Assembly (NCBI GenBank): GCA_944383915.1
Contig: CALWRJ010000016.1
Coordinates: 62,001 to 126,000, forward strand
Reading direction: 5' to 3'
Length of the DNA: 64,000 bases
DNA from: an uncultured Clostridia bacterium
Lineage (GTDB): Bacteria > Bacillota > Clostridia > Christensenellales > UBA1242
Shown: in pieces, positions 54,001 to 63,575 of the stretch
Layout: every line of letters starts with the position of its first letter
Numbering within the stretch: position 1 is the first letter of the stretch
Program-made: the position numbers and the translations under genes
The notes under the pieces: model-generated
The model's database searches: none
The model's input: only the letters and a program-made list of their open reading frames with translations
Told to the model about the DNA's origin: nothing

Positions 54001-54315
54001 TTGCTTCACCAAGAATTAAAGCAATCGCAAGAATTCTTGCAACAAGAACTTGCCGAGCTTGAAAAACAAAAAGAAGCGTTTAATACTGCAAAAGAAATTG
54101 CTCATGATAGCCCTAGCGTAGAACTTGAATTACCTGATATAAAACAAATTGAGAAAGAAATCAAAACTCAACAAGAGAAAATTGAGCAAATCGAGGGCGA
54201 TATTCGCATTTTGGAAAGTGAACGCGATAGAATGATGGAACAAGTTAAGAAAGAAACTGAAAAAGCAGAACAGAAAAAAGCAAAGAAAGAACAAAACATC
54301 AAAAAGCGTAAATAA
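51073..54315 (+). CDS. Large surface protein with repeated CBM-like modules and cytoplasmic coiled coil
   Basis: The 1080-residue protein has an N-terminal hydrophobic signal/anchor (about residues 8-31). Four extracellular modules of about 200 residues follow, each ending in a beta-sandwich with a W-x-x-Y-T-F/M-Y motif (NTWNDYTIYL, NAWVEYTMYI, NWAMYTFYV) and a G-x-A/Y-F-DN strand (GFVLFDNVSI, ASGRAYFDNVIV). These resemble carbohydrate-binding modules of the CBM4/CBM22 type. A transmembrane helix is at 913-934. The last 146 residues are basic and coiled coil, pointing into the cell. Thus it spans the membrane with a large outside part and a helical inside part. The ligand is unknown. No catalytic motif is seen. 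Confidence 0.75.
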   Translation: MTKHFSIKSILLAVILILSFCFLQNAWLFAGIIGQNHTNAVVNDTTQDAINSIDATSNLSNNNFASSTGSTSYPRTPSSWSVWDEDTLITPETSGLIDITSATYQLYKDDYGLNNFAQQPPIRQGVSEQMVLLINSGNSGNESTSLNYGYKNDSDITLEANSFYSISLYVYTSSNAHASVYLTGDDVESLDSAKIVGINTLDTWQQVTFYIETGTDASSSVGLELFLGEKGSQGGSAGFVLFDNVSITRYSGDSFEKVKDTGRYFSSVSLAPSYITERDGFVTNGNFVESLTNGWNQETSQNSVTQYVADFNRTFTINDDQVIIGTNQRGDTTGVLLTTENGYNAIKSDDIEIKRHGLYRITFWAKGELESGNINFVMSGNLPDETVLEETEQSQTISTIATNTQAINNNWAMYTFYVEGNPLFDCTVNLTLGIGTESASATGYIAIAGIQSEKVTTAQKDDATSTNGNTATLSMYNTATLTFANGTFNLINVDESMRAPYAPQNWTALNENNTTSGVVNISSVNWAQTGLGFARPAKPNGDYSDNVLMIRNETLSYQGYDSESVSLDADGYAEITFQAYTTNLNASGRAYVTIKNTDGIILHQVEINNTNTWNDYTIYLHNYYVAQDIVAELSLGTEDQNASGRAYFDNVIVNTSLTEDAFNSANENSTTFVVDLSSNSLTASTNGTPTYWTSNSTVDPSIASSGIMDVRDYENYFMGQPLAPSDEQYDVLYIAATEPTYYYLNSNLVYNFTSGTYYKVSVLVRTVDITPDVDGEYDESGNQIIHGASIGIDGIDSSFSGINTAKEIEYSASTPLAQKFEDDKNAWVEYTMYINTTSDVEGIIRLGLGSSTMPTTGYVFFANLTVESMTEDEYNSATSTLDTENLPNNIVLATNTITDEETDSTGTYNPMDWFAIPTIIIAVAVIVAVVGFYIKKFYQSRPAKKTIVNTDYDRLQTLLKDVDRRERKSAIKHKLDLLHQELKQSQEFLQQELAELEKQKEAFNTAKEIAHDSPSVELELPDIKQIEKEIKTQQEKIEQIEGDIRILESERDRMMEQVKKETEKAEQKKAKKEQNIKKRK

Positions 54316-54319
54316 GTAA

Positions 54320-54348
54320 AAAATCATGGTTAACCCCATGATTTTTTT
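54320..54348 (+). terminator. Terminator of the 1080-residue surface protein gene
   Basis: AAATCATGG/CCATGATTT stem with TTAACC loop followed by TTTTTTT. The gap 54316-54612 also contains a second hairpin at 54504-54543 and nothing else recognised. Confidence 0.85.
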
Positions 54349-54503
54349 GTAATCTAGTGACAACATAACAAAAAAATATAAGTTACACTTTATTTGCAAT
54401 ATTTTTAATTGAACTGTCCTGTTTTTAAACGCAATGATTTAGAATATATAAAATAACATATTAATTTAGAATATTTAAAATAAAATTTAAAAATAGAAAA
54501 AAG

Positions 54504-54543
54504 AAAAGAAGTACCGAGTAAAAAATCGATACTTCTTTTATTA
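54504..54543. terminator. Bidirectional terminator downstream of uvrA
   Basis: AAAAGAAGTA and TACTTCTTTT pair, extended by CGA/TCG, around a GTAAAAAA loop. T-runs are present on both strands. Confidence 0.8.
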
Positions 54544-54612
54544 TGTGATTTGTATTATTTCTTTTTATTTGAATATTTAAAATTGTTTACTTTTATTTAT
54601 ATTTTAAAATGT

Positions 54613-57438
54613 TTACTTTTTATTTAAAATACGATTTAAGAACTTACCAGTATAACTAATTTTAGATTTTGCAATATCCTCAGGAGTGCCTTTTGCGATT
54701 ACTTCGCCACCGCCTACACCACCTTCTGGACCGATATCAATTATAAAATCGGCAACTTTAATTACATCAAGGTTATGCTCAATTACAATTACTGTATTTC
54801 CATTTTCGACTAACCTATCCATAATTTTAATTAACTTATCGACATCGTAAATATGCAAACCTGTAGTTGGTTCGTCTAAAATGTAGACAGTTTTACCTGT
54901 GCTTTTCTTTGATAACTCGGTTGCTAACTTTACTCTTTGTGCTTCACCGCCACTTAATGTGGTTGCAGATTGTCCTAATTTAATATATCCCAAACCAACA
55001 TCGTATAACGCTTGTATCTTTGATTTAATTTGAGATTGATTCTCAAAAAATTTCAATGCTTCCTCAACTGTCATTTCAAGGACATCGTAAATACTTTTAC
55101 CCTTGTATTTTACTTCCAAAGTTTCTCGATTATAGCGCTTTCCCTTACAAACTTCACAAGGAACATAGATATCTGGCAAGAAATACATTTCAATTTTCTT
55201 AATACCATCACCGCAACAAGCCTCACAACGACCACCTGACACATTAAAACTAAATCTACCTGGCAAATAACCGCGTTCTTGTGCGTCTGGGGTGGCAGCA
55301 AAAAGTTCTCGAATTTGTGTAAATACGCCTGTGTATGTGGCTGGATTTGACCTAGGAGTACGACCTATTGGGCTTTGGTCAATAGCAATTACTTTGTCGA
55401 CATTTTCGAGCCCTTCAATTTTATCATATCTACCTTCTGCCATGGTACTATTATTTAATCTATTTGATAGCGCTGGATATAGAATATCTGTCACTAAACT
55501 ACTCTTACCACTACCGCTTACCCCTGTTACACAAGTAAATACACCAAGAGGAAATTCTACATCGATATTTTTTAAATTATTTTCTCGCGCCCCGCGAACA
55601 ATAATATTTTTGCCTGTCCCTTTTCGGCGAGTTTGTGGAACTTCAATTTTCCATTCACCACTTAAATATTTACCTGTAATTGAGAGCGGGCTTGCGATAA
55701 CTTCGGGTAAAGTACCACAAGCAACTAATTCACCACCATTTTTACCAGCATATGGACCAATATCGACTAAATAATCGGCAGCGCGCATTGTATCCTCATC
55801 GTGTTCAACAACGATTAAGGTATTTCCTAAATCGCGCAAATGCTTTAAAGTTGCAATAAGTTTATCGTTATCGCGCTGATGCAAACCAATACTTGGCTCG
55901 TCTAGAATATAGATAACGCCTGTTAAACCGCTCCCTATTTGTGTTGCAAGTCTTATTCTTTGCGATTCACCACCACTTAGGCTACCTGCACTTCGAGATA
56001 GCGTTAAATAATTAAGCCCAACATCGCGCAAGAAATCAAGACGCGCCAACACTTCTTTTACAATAGGTTCTGCAATATAGCTTTGACTTTCGCTAAATTT
56101 GTGTTTTGTAAAAAAGTCGTGCAATTCGTCTATACTCATATTACAAAGTTTTGTTATATTTTTACCAAATATAGTTACAGCAAGAGCAATATCACGAAGC
56201 CTTTCGCCATTACATACTTTACATGGTTTATCGCGCATATATTTAGCTATTTCGCCTTTTATATATTCGCTAGTTGTTTCTCGATAACGGCGTTGTAAGT
56301 TGTTTACTATACCTTCAAAAGAACCACGAGTATTGCCAGAAAAACGGCGAGTATTCCACGAAATATCGAGCTCCTCACCACAGTTTCCGTACATTAAAAT
56401 ATCTTTAATATCGCTAGGCAAATCTTTATATGGCACATCAAGGCTAAAATGATATTTATCACTTAATGCTTTAAAATAACTTTGAGAAAAAAGGCTTGTA
56501 TCAAGTCCCCAGCCAGAAACATTTATTGCGCCTTCATTTATTGATTTATTTGGGTCTTTAACTATTAATTCAGGGTCGATTTCACTTGTAAAACCTAAAC
56601 CGTGACATTCTGGGCACGCACCAAAAGGATTATTAAAACTAAACAACCTAGGCGTAATTTCATCAAAACTAATTCCGCAATGTGAGCAAGCAAATTGTGT
56701 GCTAAATACAAATTGATTGTTTGGAGTAACGACTACAACCAAACCATTCGCCGTTTTTAATGCCGTTTCAACACTTTCAGTTAAGCGCTTTTCAATATCA
56801 GGCTTCATTATAATTCTATCAACAACTACGGAAATTGTGTGCTTTTTATTTTTATCAAGTTGAATGTCTTCATCAAAAGTATAAATATTTCCATCAATGT
56901 CGACACGAGAAAAACCACTTTTGCGTACACTATCTAATACTTTAGTATGTTCGCCCTTCTGTCCACGGACAATAGGCGCAAGAATCATAATTTTTTCGCC
57001 TTCTTTGATTTCCGCTTGCACACGGTCTACTATTTGGTCTACACTCTGCTTTTCAATTTCGCGACCACACTTTGGGCAATGTGGAACTCCTACGCGCGCA
57101 AATAACAAGCGCAAGTAGTCATAAATTTCAGTTACTGTACCAACTGTTGAACGCGGGTTGTTACTTGTTGTCTTTTGGTCAATACTGATAGCAGGACTTA
57201 AACCGTCTATGCTGTCTACATCAGGCTTTTGCATTTGCCCCAAAAACTGACGCGCATAACTCGACAATGATTCTACATAACGGCGTTGACCTTCCGCATA
57301 GATTGTATCAAAAGCAAGAGTTGATTTACCACTTCCACTAACTCCCGTAAAAACAATTAATTTATTGCGTGGTATCTCTAAATCTATATTTTTTAAATTA
57401 TTTTCTCTTGCACCTTTAATTACTATGTTTTTTTGCAT
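54613..57438 (-). CDS. uvrA: Excinuclease ABC subunit A
   Basis: The 941-residue protein has two ABC ATPase cassettes. Walker A motifs are GVSGSGKST near residue 32 and GVSGSGKSS in the second half. The zinc-finger cysteines CPKC and CSHC, and CEAC and CEVC, are present, and [12 protein letters not shown] and [12 protein letters not shown] are the two signatures. UvrA scans DNA for damage and loads UvrB. Its ATG follows the uvrB stop directly, so the order is uvrB-uvrA as in Firmicutes. Confidence 0.97.
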   Translation of the reverse strand: MQKNIVIKGARENNLKNIDLEIPRNKLIVFTGVSGSGKSTLAFDTIYAEGQRRYVESLSSYARQFLGQMQKPDVDSIDGLSPAISIDQKTTSNNPRSTVGTVTEIYDYLRLLFARVGVPHCPKCGREIEKQSVDQIVDRVQAEIKEGEKIMILAPIVRGQKGEHTKVLDSVRKSGFSRVDIDGNIYTFDEDIQLDKNKKHTISVVVDRIIMKPDIEKRLTESVETALKTANGLVVVVTPNNQFVFSTQFACSHCGISFDEITPRLFSFNNPFGACPECHGLGFTSEIDPELIVKDPNKSINEGAINVSGWGLDTSLFSQSYFKALSDKYHFSLDVPYKDLPSDIKDILMYGNCGEELDISWNTRRFSGNTRGSFEGIVNNLQRRYRETTSEYIKGEIAKYMRDKPCKVCNGERLRDIALAVTIFGKNITKLCNMSIDELHDFFTKHKFSESQSYIAEPIVKEVLARLDFLRDVGLNYLTLSRSAGSLSGGESQRIRLATQIGSGLTGVIYILDEPSIGLHQRDNDKLIATLKHLRDLGNTLIVVEHDEDTMRAADYLVDIGPYAGKNGGELVACGTLPEVIASPLSITGKYLSGEWKIEVPQTRRKGTGKNIIVRGARENNLKNIDVEFPLGVFTCVTGVSGSGKSSLVTDILYPALSNRLNNSTMAEGRYDKIEGLENVDKVIAIDQSPIGRTPRSNPATYTGVFTQIRELFAATPDAQERGYLPGRFSFNVSGGRCEACCGDGIKKIEMYFLPDIYVPCEVCKGKRYNRETLEVKYKGKSIYDVLEMTVEEALKFFENQSQIKSKIQALYDVGLGYIKLGQSATTLSGGEAQRVKLATELSKKSTGKTVYILDEPTTGLHIYDVDKLIKIMDRLVENGNTVIVIEHNLDVIKVADFIIDIGPEGGVGGGEVIAKGTPEDIAKSKISYTGKFLNRILNKK

Positions 57439-59418
57439 TTATTTACCTTCTTTCTCTTCTCTTAATAACTTTCTTAAATAATTTAATTGCTCGCGCAACT
57501 CAATCGCCTTTTCAAATTCAAGATTGCGACTAGCAACTTGCATAAGACCTTTTACTCTATCTATTTCTGCGCGCAAATCTTTATCGGCGAGTTTTTCCTT
57601 TGTTGTATCGACTTTTTTAGTAATTTCAATTGTATTTTTAATATCTTTCACAATTGTTTTTGGCGTAATATTGTGCTCTTTGTTGTATTCTTTTTGAATT
57701 TTGCGCCTACGCTCTGTTTCGTCAATGGCGCGTTTCATACTATCCGTAACAGTATCAGCGTACATAATTACGCGCGCTTCTGCATTTCGAGCAGCACGGC
57801 CGACAATCTGAATAAGTGAAGTATCACTACGCAAAAAGCCTTCTTTGTCTGCATCTAAAATAGCAACAAGTTTAACTTCTGGCAAATCAAGCCCTTCACG
57901 CAAAAGATTTATACCTACTATTACATCAAATTCACCGGCACGCAAGCCATTTAAAATTTCAATACGCTCTAGAGTATCAATCTCGCTATGCAAGTATTTA
58001 ACCTTAATGCCGTGCTCCATAAAAAAAGTTGTTAAGTCCTCTGCCATTCGTTTTGTTAGTGTAGTAACAAGAACTCTGCCACAACTTTCAACCGTTTTAA
58101 ATATTTCACCCATTAAGTCGTCAATTTGTCCTTTTGTTTTGCGGACTTCGATTTCTGGGTCAACTAGTCCAGTTGGTCTAATAATTTGCTCTACAACTTG
58201 TCCTGCGTGTTCAAGTTCATATGGAGCGGGGGTTGCTGAAACGCACACCATTTGCCCTACTCTTGCGTCAAACTCTTCAAAAGTTAACGGACGGTTGTCA
58301 TATGCTGCAGGCAACCTAAATCCATAATCGACTAGATTTTTTTTGCGCGCTTTGTCACCATTATACATACCGCGAATTTGAGGTATAGTCATATGTGACT
58401 CGTCAATAAAAGTAATGAAATCATCAGGGAAATAATCAAGCAATACATACGGCGCTTCGCCTGGTTGTCTACCGTCAAAATAACGCGAATAATTTTCTAT
58501 GCCGTTACAATATCCCATTTCTTGAATCATCTCAACATCGTGAGCAACTCTTTCCTTAATTCTTTGTGCTTCAATTAATTTACCTTGTGCAGTAAACTGT
58601 TCCTCCGCAATAACAGCATCATCATTAATTTGCTGAAGCGCAGTTGCTTGATTTTCTGGGCTAACACCAAAGTGAGTCGCTGGGAATAGTAGAAAATGTT
58701 CTAAAGTGTTAATTTTTTTACTGGTAATAGGGTCAAATTCAAAAATTCCTTCAATTGTATCACCAAAGAACTCAACACGAATAGCTACTTCGCTACTATA
58801 TGAAGGAAAAATATCAAGTGTATCTCCCTTTAACCTAAAACAAGAACGAGCAAAATCAACATCATTTCTAGCATAATGCATCGAAATTAAACGCTGAATA
58901 ACTTTTCGCATATCTATCTCTTGATTAACGCGTAAACTTAACCCCATATTGTAATAAGTTTCTGGGTTACCTAAACCATAAATACACGAAACAGAAGCCA
59001 CAACTATTGTATCTCTGCGCTCAAGTAACGAACATGTTGCGCTATGACGAAGTTTATCTATTTCGTCATTTATGGCTAAGTCTTTTTCAATATAAGTATC
59101 ACTGCTTGGGATATAGGCTTCTGGTTGATAGTAATCATAATAGGAGACAAAATATTCAACACGGTTGTGAGGAAAAAACTCGCGAAACTCGTTACAAAGT
59201 TGCGCGGCTAAAGTTTTGTTATGCGCTAAAACTAGCGCAGGTCTATTTAATCTTGCAATGACATTAGCCATTGTAAAAGTTTTACCACTGCCCGTTACAC
59301 CCAGCAAAACTTGCTCTCTAAGTCCGTCTTTAAAACCTTCTACTAGTTTATCAATGGCTTGTGGTTGGTCGCCTGTCGGCTTATATGGTGAAACTAACTC
59401 AAAATCTTTATATTCCAT
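57439..59418 (-). CDS. uvrB: Excinuclease ABC subunit B
   Basis: The 659-residue helicase-like protein has Walker [13 protein letters not shown] near residue 38, [12 protein letters not shown] (beta-hairpin region) near 93 and IGRAARN in motif VI. It ends with the UVR domain ([14 protein letters not shown]) that binds UvrC. UvrB verifies damage in nucleotide excision repair. A promoter with a CGAAC half-site, as in Gram-positive SOS boxes, lies upstream. Confidence 0.97.
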   Translation of the reverse strand: MEYKDFELVSPYKPTGDQPQAIDKLVEGFKDGLREQVLLGVTGSGKTFTMANVIARLNRPALVLAHNKTLAAQLCNEFREFFPHNRVEYFVSYYDYYQPEAYIPSSDTYIEKDLAINDEIDKLRHSATCSLLERRDTIVVASVSCIYGLGNPETYYNMGLSLRVNQEIDMRKVIQRLISMHYARNDVDFARSCFRLKGDTLDIFPSYSSEVAIRVEFFGDTIEGIFEFDPITSKKINTLEHFLLFPATHFGVSPENQATALQQINDDAVIAEEQFTAQGKLIEAQRIKERVAHDVEMIQEMGYCNGIENYSRYFDGRQPGEAPYVLLDYFPDDFITFIDESHMTIPQIRGMYNGDKARKKNLVDYGFRLPAAYDNRPLTFEEFDARVGQMVCVSATPAPYELEHAGQVVEQIIRPTGLVDPEIEVRKTKGQIDDLMGEIFKTVESCGRVLVTTLTKRMAEDLTTFFMEHGIKVKYLHSEIDTLERIEILNGLRAGEFDVIVGINLLREGLDLPEVKLVAILDADKEGFLRSDTSLIQIVGRAARNAEARVIMYADTVTDSMKRAIDETERRRKIQKEYNKEHNITPKTIVKDIKNTIEITKKVDTTKEKLADKDLRAEIDRVKGLMQVASRNLEFEKAIELREQLNYLRKLLREEKEGK

Positions 59419-59454
59419 ACCTATCCCCTATTATTCCCAAATTTTAGTATAGTC

Positions 59455-59483
59455 ATTATAGCACATTTTTCGAACATTTGCAA
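59455..59483 (-). promoter_or_regulatory. uvrBA promoter with CGAAC half-site
   Basis: Minus strand: TTGCAA (59483-59478), 17-bp spacer ending in TGC and TATAAT (59460-59455). The plus-strand CGAAC at 59471-59475 lies between the two elements, where a LexA (DinR) box would be. The other half (GTTCG) is not conserved, so LexA control is only possible, not shown. Confidence 0.65.
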
Positions 59484-59532
59484 TACAAAAGTTAAAAGTG
59501 TTTAATTGTAAATTATTGTGTATATACAAAAT

Positions 59533-59556
59533 AAAAAAGAGCCAGCGCTCTTTTTT
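59533..59556. terminator. Bidirectional terminator of the 1146-residue surface protein gene
   Basis: AAAAAAGAGC and GCTCTTTTTT form a 10-bp stem around a CAGC loop. Confidence 0.88.
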
Positions 59557-59574
59557 ATTAGAAATTATTTGACA

Positions 59575-62500
59575 TTATTTTGTGCTTTCATCTTTTTTGG
59601 TTTCTTTGCCTTTGTTGTCATCCTTCTTAATTTTTATGTTAGCAGATGTTTTAGTCTTTGAAGGTTTTACAAAGAAGAATACTACTACACCAAGAACAAT
59701 CAAAGCAACGATAATCAATACAGTGCCCCAAATTGTAGTTGTGGTGGTTGAACTACCCGGTTCAGCGGCTACTGTAAATGTCCTAACTACTTGAGTTGCA
59801 TCATTACCTGCAGTGTCTGTTACATCAAATGTAACTACATAAGTTCCAGCAGTGTCAAGTGTAATTTCAATTATATTATCGTTTGTTTCACTTCTTGAAT
59901 ACTCAATCGCAGTACCATCACGAGTGATTGAAATTTCAATATCGTCAGTGTTTATGTCGGTATCATTTCCAATTGTAACTTTACTTAAATCAATTGTAAG
60001 AGTTCCGTTTATTTCACTATCACAAGTTACAGCGTCATCAGCGAGAACAATTTCAGGTGGTGTAACATCACCAATGTTCAATACGAATGTACGACTGTAG
60101 GTGTTACCCATATTGTCAGAAACTGAGTAAACTGCATTTATCTTACCTTGTTTTGAAGCAGAAAATTCAAGTCTGTCTTCATCGTTTAAGTCCTCAATAG
60201 TGAATGTTTCAAAAGCATCAGTTTCGTCAGCATAGGTGAGTTCTACTTGCATAGAATCAAAGTTTATACCACTACCTGTGTCTGATGTTGTAGAGAACCA
60301 AGGCAATTCATAAGTGTTGTTTGCTGGAGTTGTGTCGTCCCAACTAAAGTTTCTACCGTCAAGGTCCTCTTCTGCGATTGTAAACGCAGGATTCGTTGAA
60401 TCTTCAGAAGTAAAGCTTACTCTAGCTGAACCATTTTGAACGAAATCACAAATGCCTGCATCATCTTTAGCCCAAGCACGAACCGTAATGTCACCTTCTA
60501 GTGTTACAATTTCACCTTCTAGACGGTCACTTGCTGGCAATGTGTAAGCGCCTAATACCTCAATCAAAAGTTGATTATTTGTAAGACCCGTGAAAATTTC
60601 ACTATCTTCAGTTACTTCTTTGTTAGTAATTACAACATCAAGAGATTGCATTTCAATATTACGTCCAGCATCTGTTACTTGAATGTAGTCAAGCAAGTTT
60701 ATAACTGTGCCATATTCTTGAGCGCTAATTCCCGAAATAGTTACCGAGTAACCATTGTTGAAGTCTACGCTGTATTTAATACTAATCGTTGAAGTGTTGT
60801 TATTTTGGTCGGTTGCTACAAATGTAATAATGTATTCGCCTTCTTCAGTTGGTGTGTAAGATTCGGCGGTAATTGTTGCTGTTGTACCTGTTGTAGCATT
60901 AATTACATTAACAACCTTATTGTTCTTAATAACATATGCAACAAGCCTAAGGTCAGTTTGGTCTGTAAATGTTACAGTTGGTAAACTGATTTCACCATTT
61001 TCATTAGCGCCATCGAAAGTCATTGCGCTAAGTGCAGGTGCTACTATATCGCTAGAAAAGTCAACAATAGTAACATCTGCTGTTGCTGTTGCAGTAGTTG
61101 ATTGAGGGTCGCGACCTGGAATTGAGTCATTTGTAGCCTTGAAAGTAATTGTTAAACCTGCAACAGTTTCCCAAACACCGTCATCCATACCCTCTGGCTC
61201 GTCAAGAGTAATACTATAAGTGTTGTTTTCCAAAACTGCAGTTAATTCAGGACCTACAAGTCCGCTTGCTGCTCTGTATTGGTAAACAACTTCGATTTTT
61301 AAGTTAGAGTCAACGACTGTTGTTGTGTCAACCTTATAATCAGTTGCAACAGGTGCGTTGAATGTAATTGTGCTACCCTTTCTTGCTGATTTAGCAACAG
61401 TAGGAGCAGTAACAGTTAAAGTTGTTTCCATTTCGCTTGTGCTGTTTACTTCCTCAATAACGAAAGTATAACTTGGCAATTGCTTAGTAGTACCATTAAT
61501 TTCGCTACCATCATCTTTTACATAGTGAGCCTCGTATCTAATTGTGTAAGTACCAGCATTTTCAAAAGTGTAACTTGCTACTTCATTAGGTAAAAAGTTT
61601 CTTTGTGGGTCAACTGAAGTATTTGTGCGGTTTTCCAAAGTCGCAAGTAAACTGTTGTTGCGGTAGATTGTACGAGTGAGTTTTAAGTTGTCATAGTCAC
61701 CCCAACCGCCTTTTGCAAAGATTGCAGGGAAATTAACAGTTACATCTTGATTTGTAAGTTTAAATACTGTACTTGGAATATCATAATCAGCATTAACCAT
61801 TTCGTCAATATCAAGATTTTCAACATTTTCTACACTATATGGCTCTACTACTTTTACAGTAATAGAATTACCTGTGAGTCTTACATAGTTTTTGTGAATA
61901 GTAAAGTGAGTTGTTGCGCCTGTAAAATCTCTAATGTTGTACTCAATCGTGTAGTTACCTGCTTCTGGTGGTGTAAATGTATAGTTTGTAATAGGTCCGT
62001 AAGTTTGGTTTGTAGTGTTGTTTGTAATAGTAATTTCGGTGTATACACCACTAACAGTTGCGTTGTTAGCCAAAGTATTAACTATTGTTGGAGTTGGTAA
62101 AGTAGCTTCTTGCCCAACAGACAATGATAAATTCTCAACACCGCTGCCACTCCAACCATTGATTGCTAGAGCAACCTCAGGTCTACTAGATACGACATTA
62201 AATGTGTATCTTTGGTAAATCATACTACCAGCGTTGTTGTAACTGTAACGAACAGTGAATGTTCCATTATCAGTGTTAATGTCTTGAACAGTATAAGTTT
62301 TGTAACTTACGCCATTGATTGTTTCATCTTGCAAAGTGCGGTATTCACCGTCAGCACCTTCAAGAGTAATTGTAACATCGTTGTTTGCACTAAATGGCTC
62401 GTCATCACCTAGTTTGATTTGAGGCCAAGGGAATACAATCTTATCCTCTGCTTGCACAACAGTAGGAATAATTTGTGCACTATTTGTGTCAAATTCCATT

Positions 62501-63015
62501 ACAGCATCTTTTGTAGTAATATTTATTTGAATATCACGAGTTGCAGTGCTGATGTCGTTAGTATTTGAAGTTGCTGTATAAGTAATATAATAAGTGTCCG
62601 ATTGGCTAACACTTATAATTTGCGTGTCGCTTTCATCAACTTGACTTACAGGAACTTCAACACCAGATGAATTACGAACAGTCGTTGTCAAAGTATAGTC
62701 ACCGTCTGCACCTTCTGTCCCTGGTGAAACGCCTGCTACATTACTAGAACTTGAAAGTTTTACAGTTGCGGTTGGAAGTACAAAACCTCTTACGCTTTGT
62801 CCGTCAACTGTGTAATTAGTTAAATCATCGTAATCGTAGCTAGACTTGTAATTTGTCAATTCAATAATATAATAACCGTCTTGACTTTGCCCGCCAGTAA
62901 TTGTTGTAACACCACTAGCGAGTGTAAGTAGCATAGGACTTAATAAACCAAATGATAATGTTACCATTAGCACAAAGGCTAATAAAGTCATTCTGCCAAA
63001 TAATTTCGTTTTCAT
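59575..63015 (-). CDS. Large Ig-like surface protein with C-terminal membrane anchor
   Basis: The 1146-residue protein has an N-terminal signal peptide (about residues 8-36). Nine or more beta-rich modules with T-x-T-x-G-x-Y-x-I/V-x-Y/F motifs (AGNYTIEYNI, AGTYTIRYEAHY, EGEYIITFVATD, AGTYVVTFDVTD) follow, which look like bacterial Ig or HYR domains. One transmembrane helix lies at 1095-1116 and the 30-residue cytoplasmic tail is Lys- and Asp-rich. It is anchored by its C-terminus without an LPxTG motif. The upstream SD is AAGGAG. It has the same outside-in layout as the 51073 product. Ligand and partner are unknown. Confidence 0.8.
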   Translation of the reverse strand: MKTKLFGRMTLLAFVLMVTLSFGLLSPMLLTLASGVTTITGGQSQDGYYIIELTNYKSSYDYDDLTNYTVDGQSVRGFVLPTATVKLSSSSNVAGVSPGTEGADGDYTLTTTVRNSSGVEVPVSQVDESDTQIISVSQSDTYYITYTATSNTNDISTATRDIQINITTKDAVMEFDTNSAQIIPTVVQAEDKIVFPWPQIKLGDDEPFSANNDVTITLEGADGEYRTLQDETINGVSYKTYTVQDINTDNGTFTVRYSYNNAGSMIYQRYTFNVVSSRPEVALAINGWSGSGVENLSLSVGQEATLPTPTIVNTLANNATVSGVYTEITITNNTTNQTYGPITNYTFTPPEAGNYTIEYNIRDFTGATTHFTIHKNYVRLTGNSITVKVVEPYSVENVENLDIDEMVNADYDIPSTVFKLTNQDVTVNFPAIFAKGGWGDYDNLKLTRTIYRNNSLLATLENRTNTSVDPQRNFLPNEVASYTFENAGTYTIRYEAHYVKDDGSEINGTTKQLPSYTFVIEEVNSTSEMETTLTVTAPTVAKSARKGSTITFNAPVATDYKVDTTTVVDSNLKIEVVYQYRAASGLVGPELTAVLENNTYSITLDEPEGMDDGVWETVAGLTITFKATNDSIPGRDPQSTTATATADVTIVDFSSDIVAPALSAMTFDGANENGEISLPTVTFTDQTDLRLVAYVIKNNKVVNVINATTGTTATITAESYTPTEEGEYIITFVATDQNNNTSTISIKYSVDFNNGYSVTISGISAQEYGTVINLLDYIQVTDAGRNIEMQSLDVVITNKEVTEDSEIFTGLTNNQLLIEVLGAYTLPASDRLEGEIVTLEGDITVRAWAKDDAGICDFVQNGSARVSFTSEDSTNPAFTIAEEDLDGRNFSWDDTTPANNTYELPWFSTTSDTGSGINFDSMQVELTYADETDAFETFTIEDLNDEDRLEFSASKQGKINAVYSVSDNMGNTYSRTFVLNIGDVTPPEIVLADDAVTCDSEINGTLTIDLSKVTIGNDTDINTDDIEISITRDGTAIEYSRSETNDNIIEITLDTAGTYVVTFDVTDTAGNDATQVVRTFTVAAEPGSSTTTTTIWGTVLIIVALIVLGVVVFFFVKPSKTKTSANIKIKKDDNKGKETKKDESTK

Positions 63016-63048
63016 TTAAGGTCTCCTTGTAAATTTAGTAACATTGTG

Positions 63049-63077
63049 ATTTTATAACATTAGCGAGATTTTGTCAA
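63049..63077 (-). promoter_or_regulatory. Promoter of the Ig-like surface protein gene
   Basis: Minus strand TTGACA (63077-63072), 17-bp spacer and TAAAAT (63054-63049), 34 nt before the ATG at 63015. Confidence 0.8.
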
Positions 63078-63193
63078 CAAATTACGCTATAATTTTCTAA
63101 ACAATTCGCGCTTTTTTTACATTTCTAGTTTGTTATATAGCCTTTCTTTTATTCTGTAAATAAAAGACTTATTTTGTCGAAACCTTAAAAACG

Positions 63194-63219
63194 AAAAACA
63201 ACCCTATTAATTAGGGTTG
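63194..63219 (-). terminator. Terminator of the Cys-rich mini-protein gene
   Basis: CAACCCTA/TAGGGTTG stem followed by TTTTT on the minus strand, just beyond the stop at 63226. Confidence 0.85.
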
Positions 63220-63225
63220 CTTAAA

Positions 63226-63441
63226 TTAGTTGCAGCAGAATGAGTCGTTACCGCAATTTTTCTTTTTGAAACAGCAGCAGAAGAAAAGTAACAAGATTAA
63301 AATGGTACACCAATCTAATCCGCAGTTAAAAATACCGCAATTCATTAGTACATATAAAATAACTAACCATGTAAGTACATCACAACTGGTATTTTTCCCT
63401 GCGTTACAACCACAGCCATTACCGAAAAGTTTGCTAAACAT
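63226..63441 (-). CDS. Cys-rich small membrane protein
   Basis: The 71-residue protein has 12 Cys residues: a GCGCN cluster near the N-terminus, single Cys residues through two hydrophobic stretches (about 23-34 and 46-56), CCC at the end of the second and NCG and CC near the end. GGAGG at 63449-63453 precedes the ATG at 63441; an upstream ATG at 63456 overlaps this site and is not used. I do not recognise the family. Small Cys-rich membrane-like proteins of this shape occur among spore-associated proteins of sporeformers, which is a possible role only. Confidence 0.65.
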   Translation of the reverse strand: MFSKLFGNGCGCNAGKNTSCDVLTWLVILYVLMNCGIFNCGLDWCTILILLLFFCCCFKKKNCGNDSFCCN

Positions 63442-63575
63442 CTTTTGGACCTCCATATCTATTGTTTATTAGGGAATTTTGTCATTATGTAAATTCTTTC
63501 GTACTTAAATACTTTTGTATTTCTTTGTAAGACTTATCTCTACATTGTCAGTATATAATAGTTTAGGTCAAAATG

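Noticed and set aside
55292..55774. A 160-codon plus-strand frame within uvrA
   Set aside because: It is antisense to a conserved ABC domain; its length follows from codon bias of the opposite strand.
57845..58327. A 160-codon plus-strand frame within uvrB
   Set aside because: It is a shadow of the uvrB helicase domain without start signals.
59455..59483. LexA box in the uvrBA promoter
   Set aside because: Only one CGAAC half is present; the opposite half is not conserved, so it is not called as a site.
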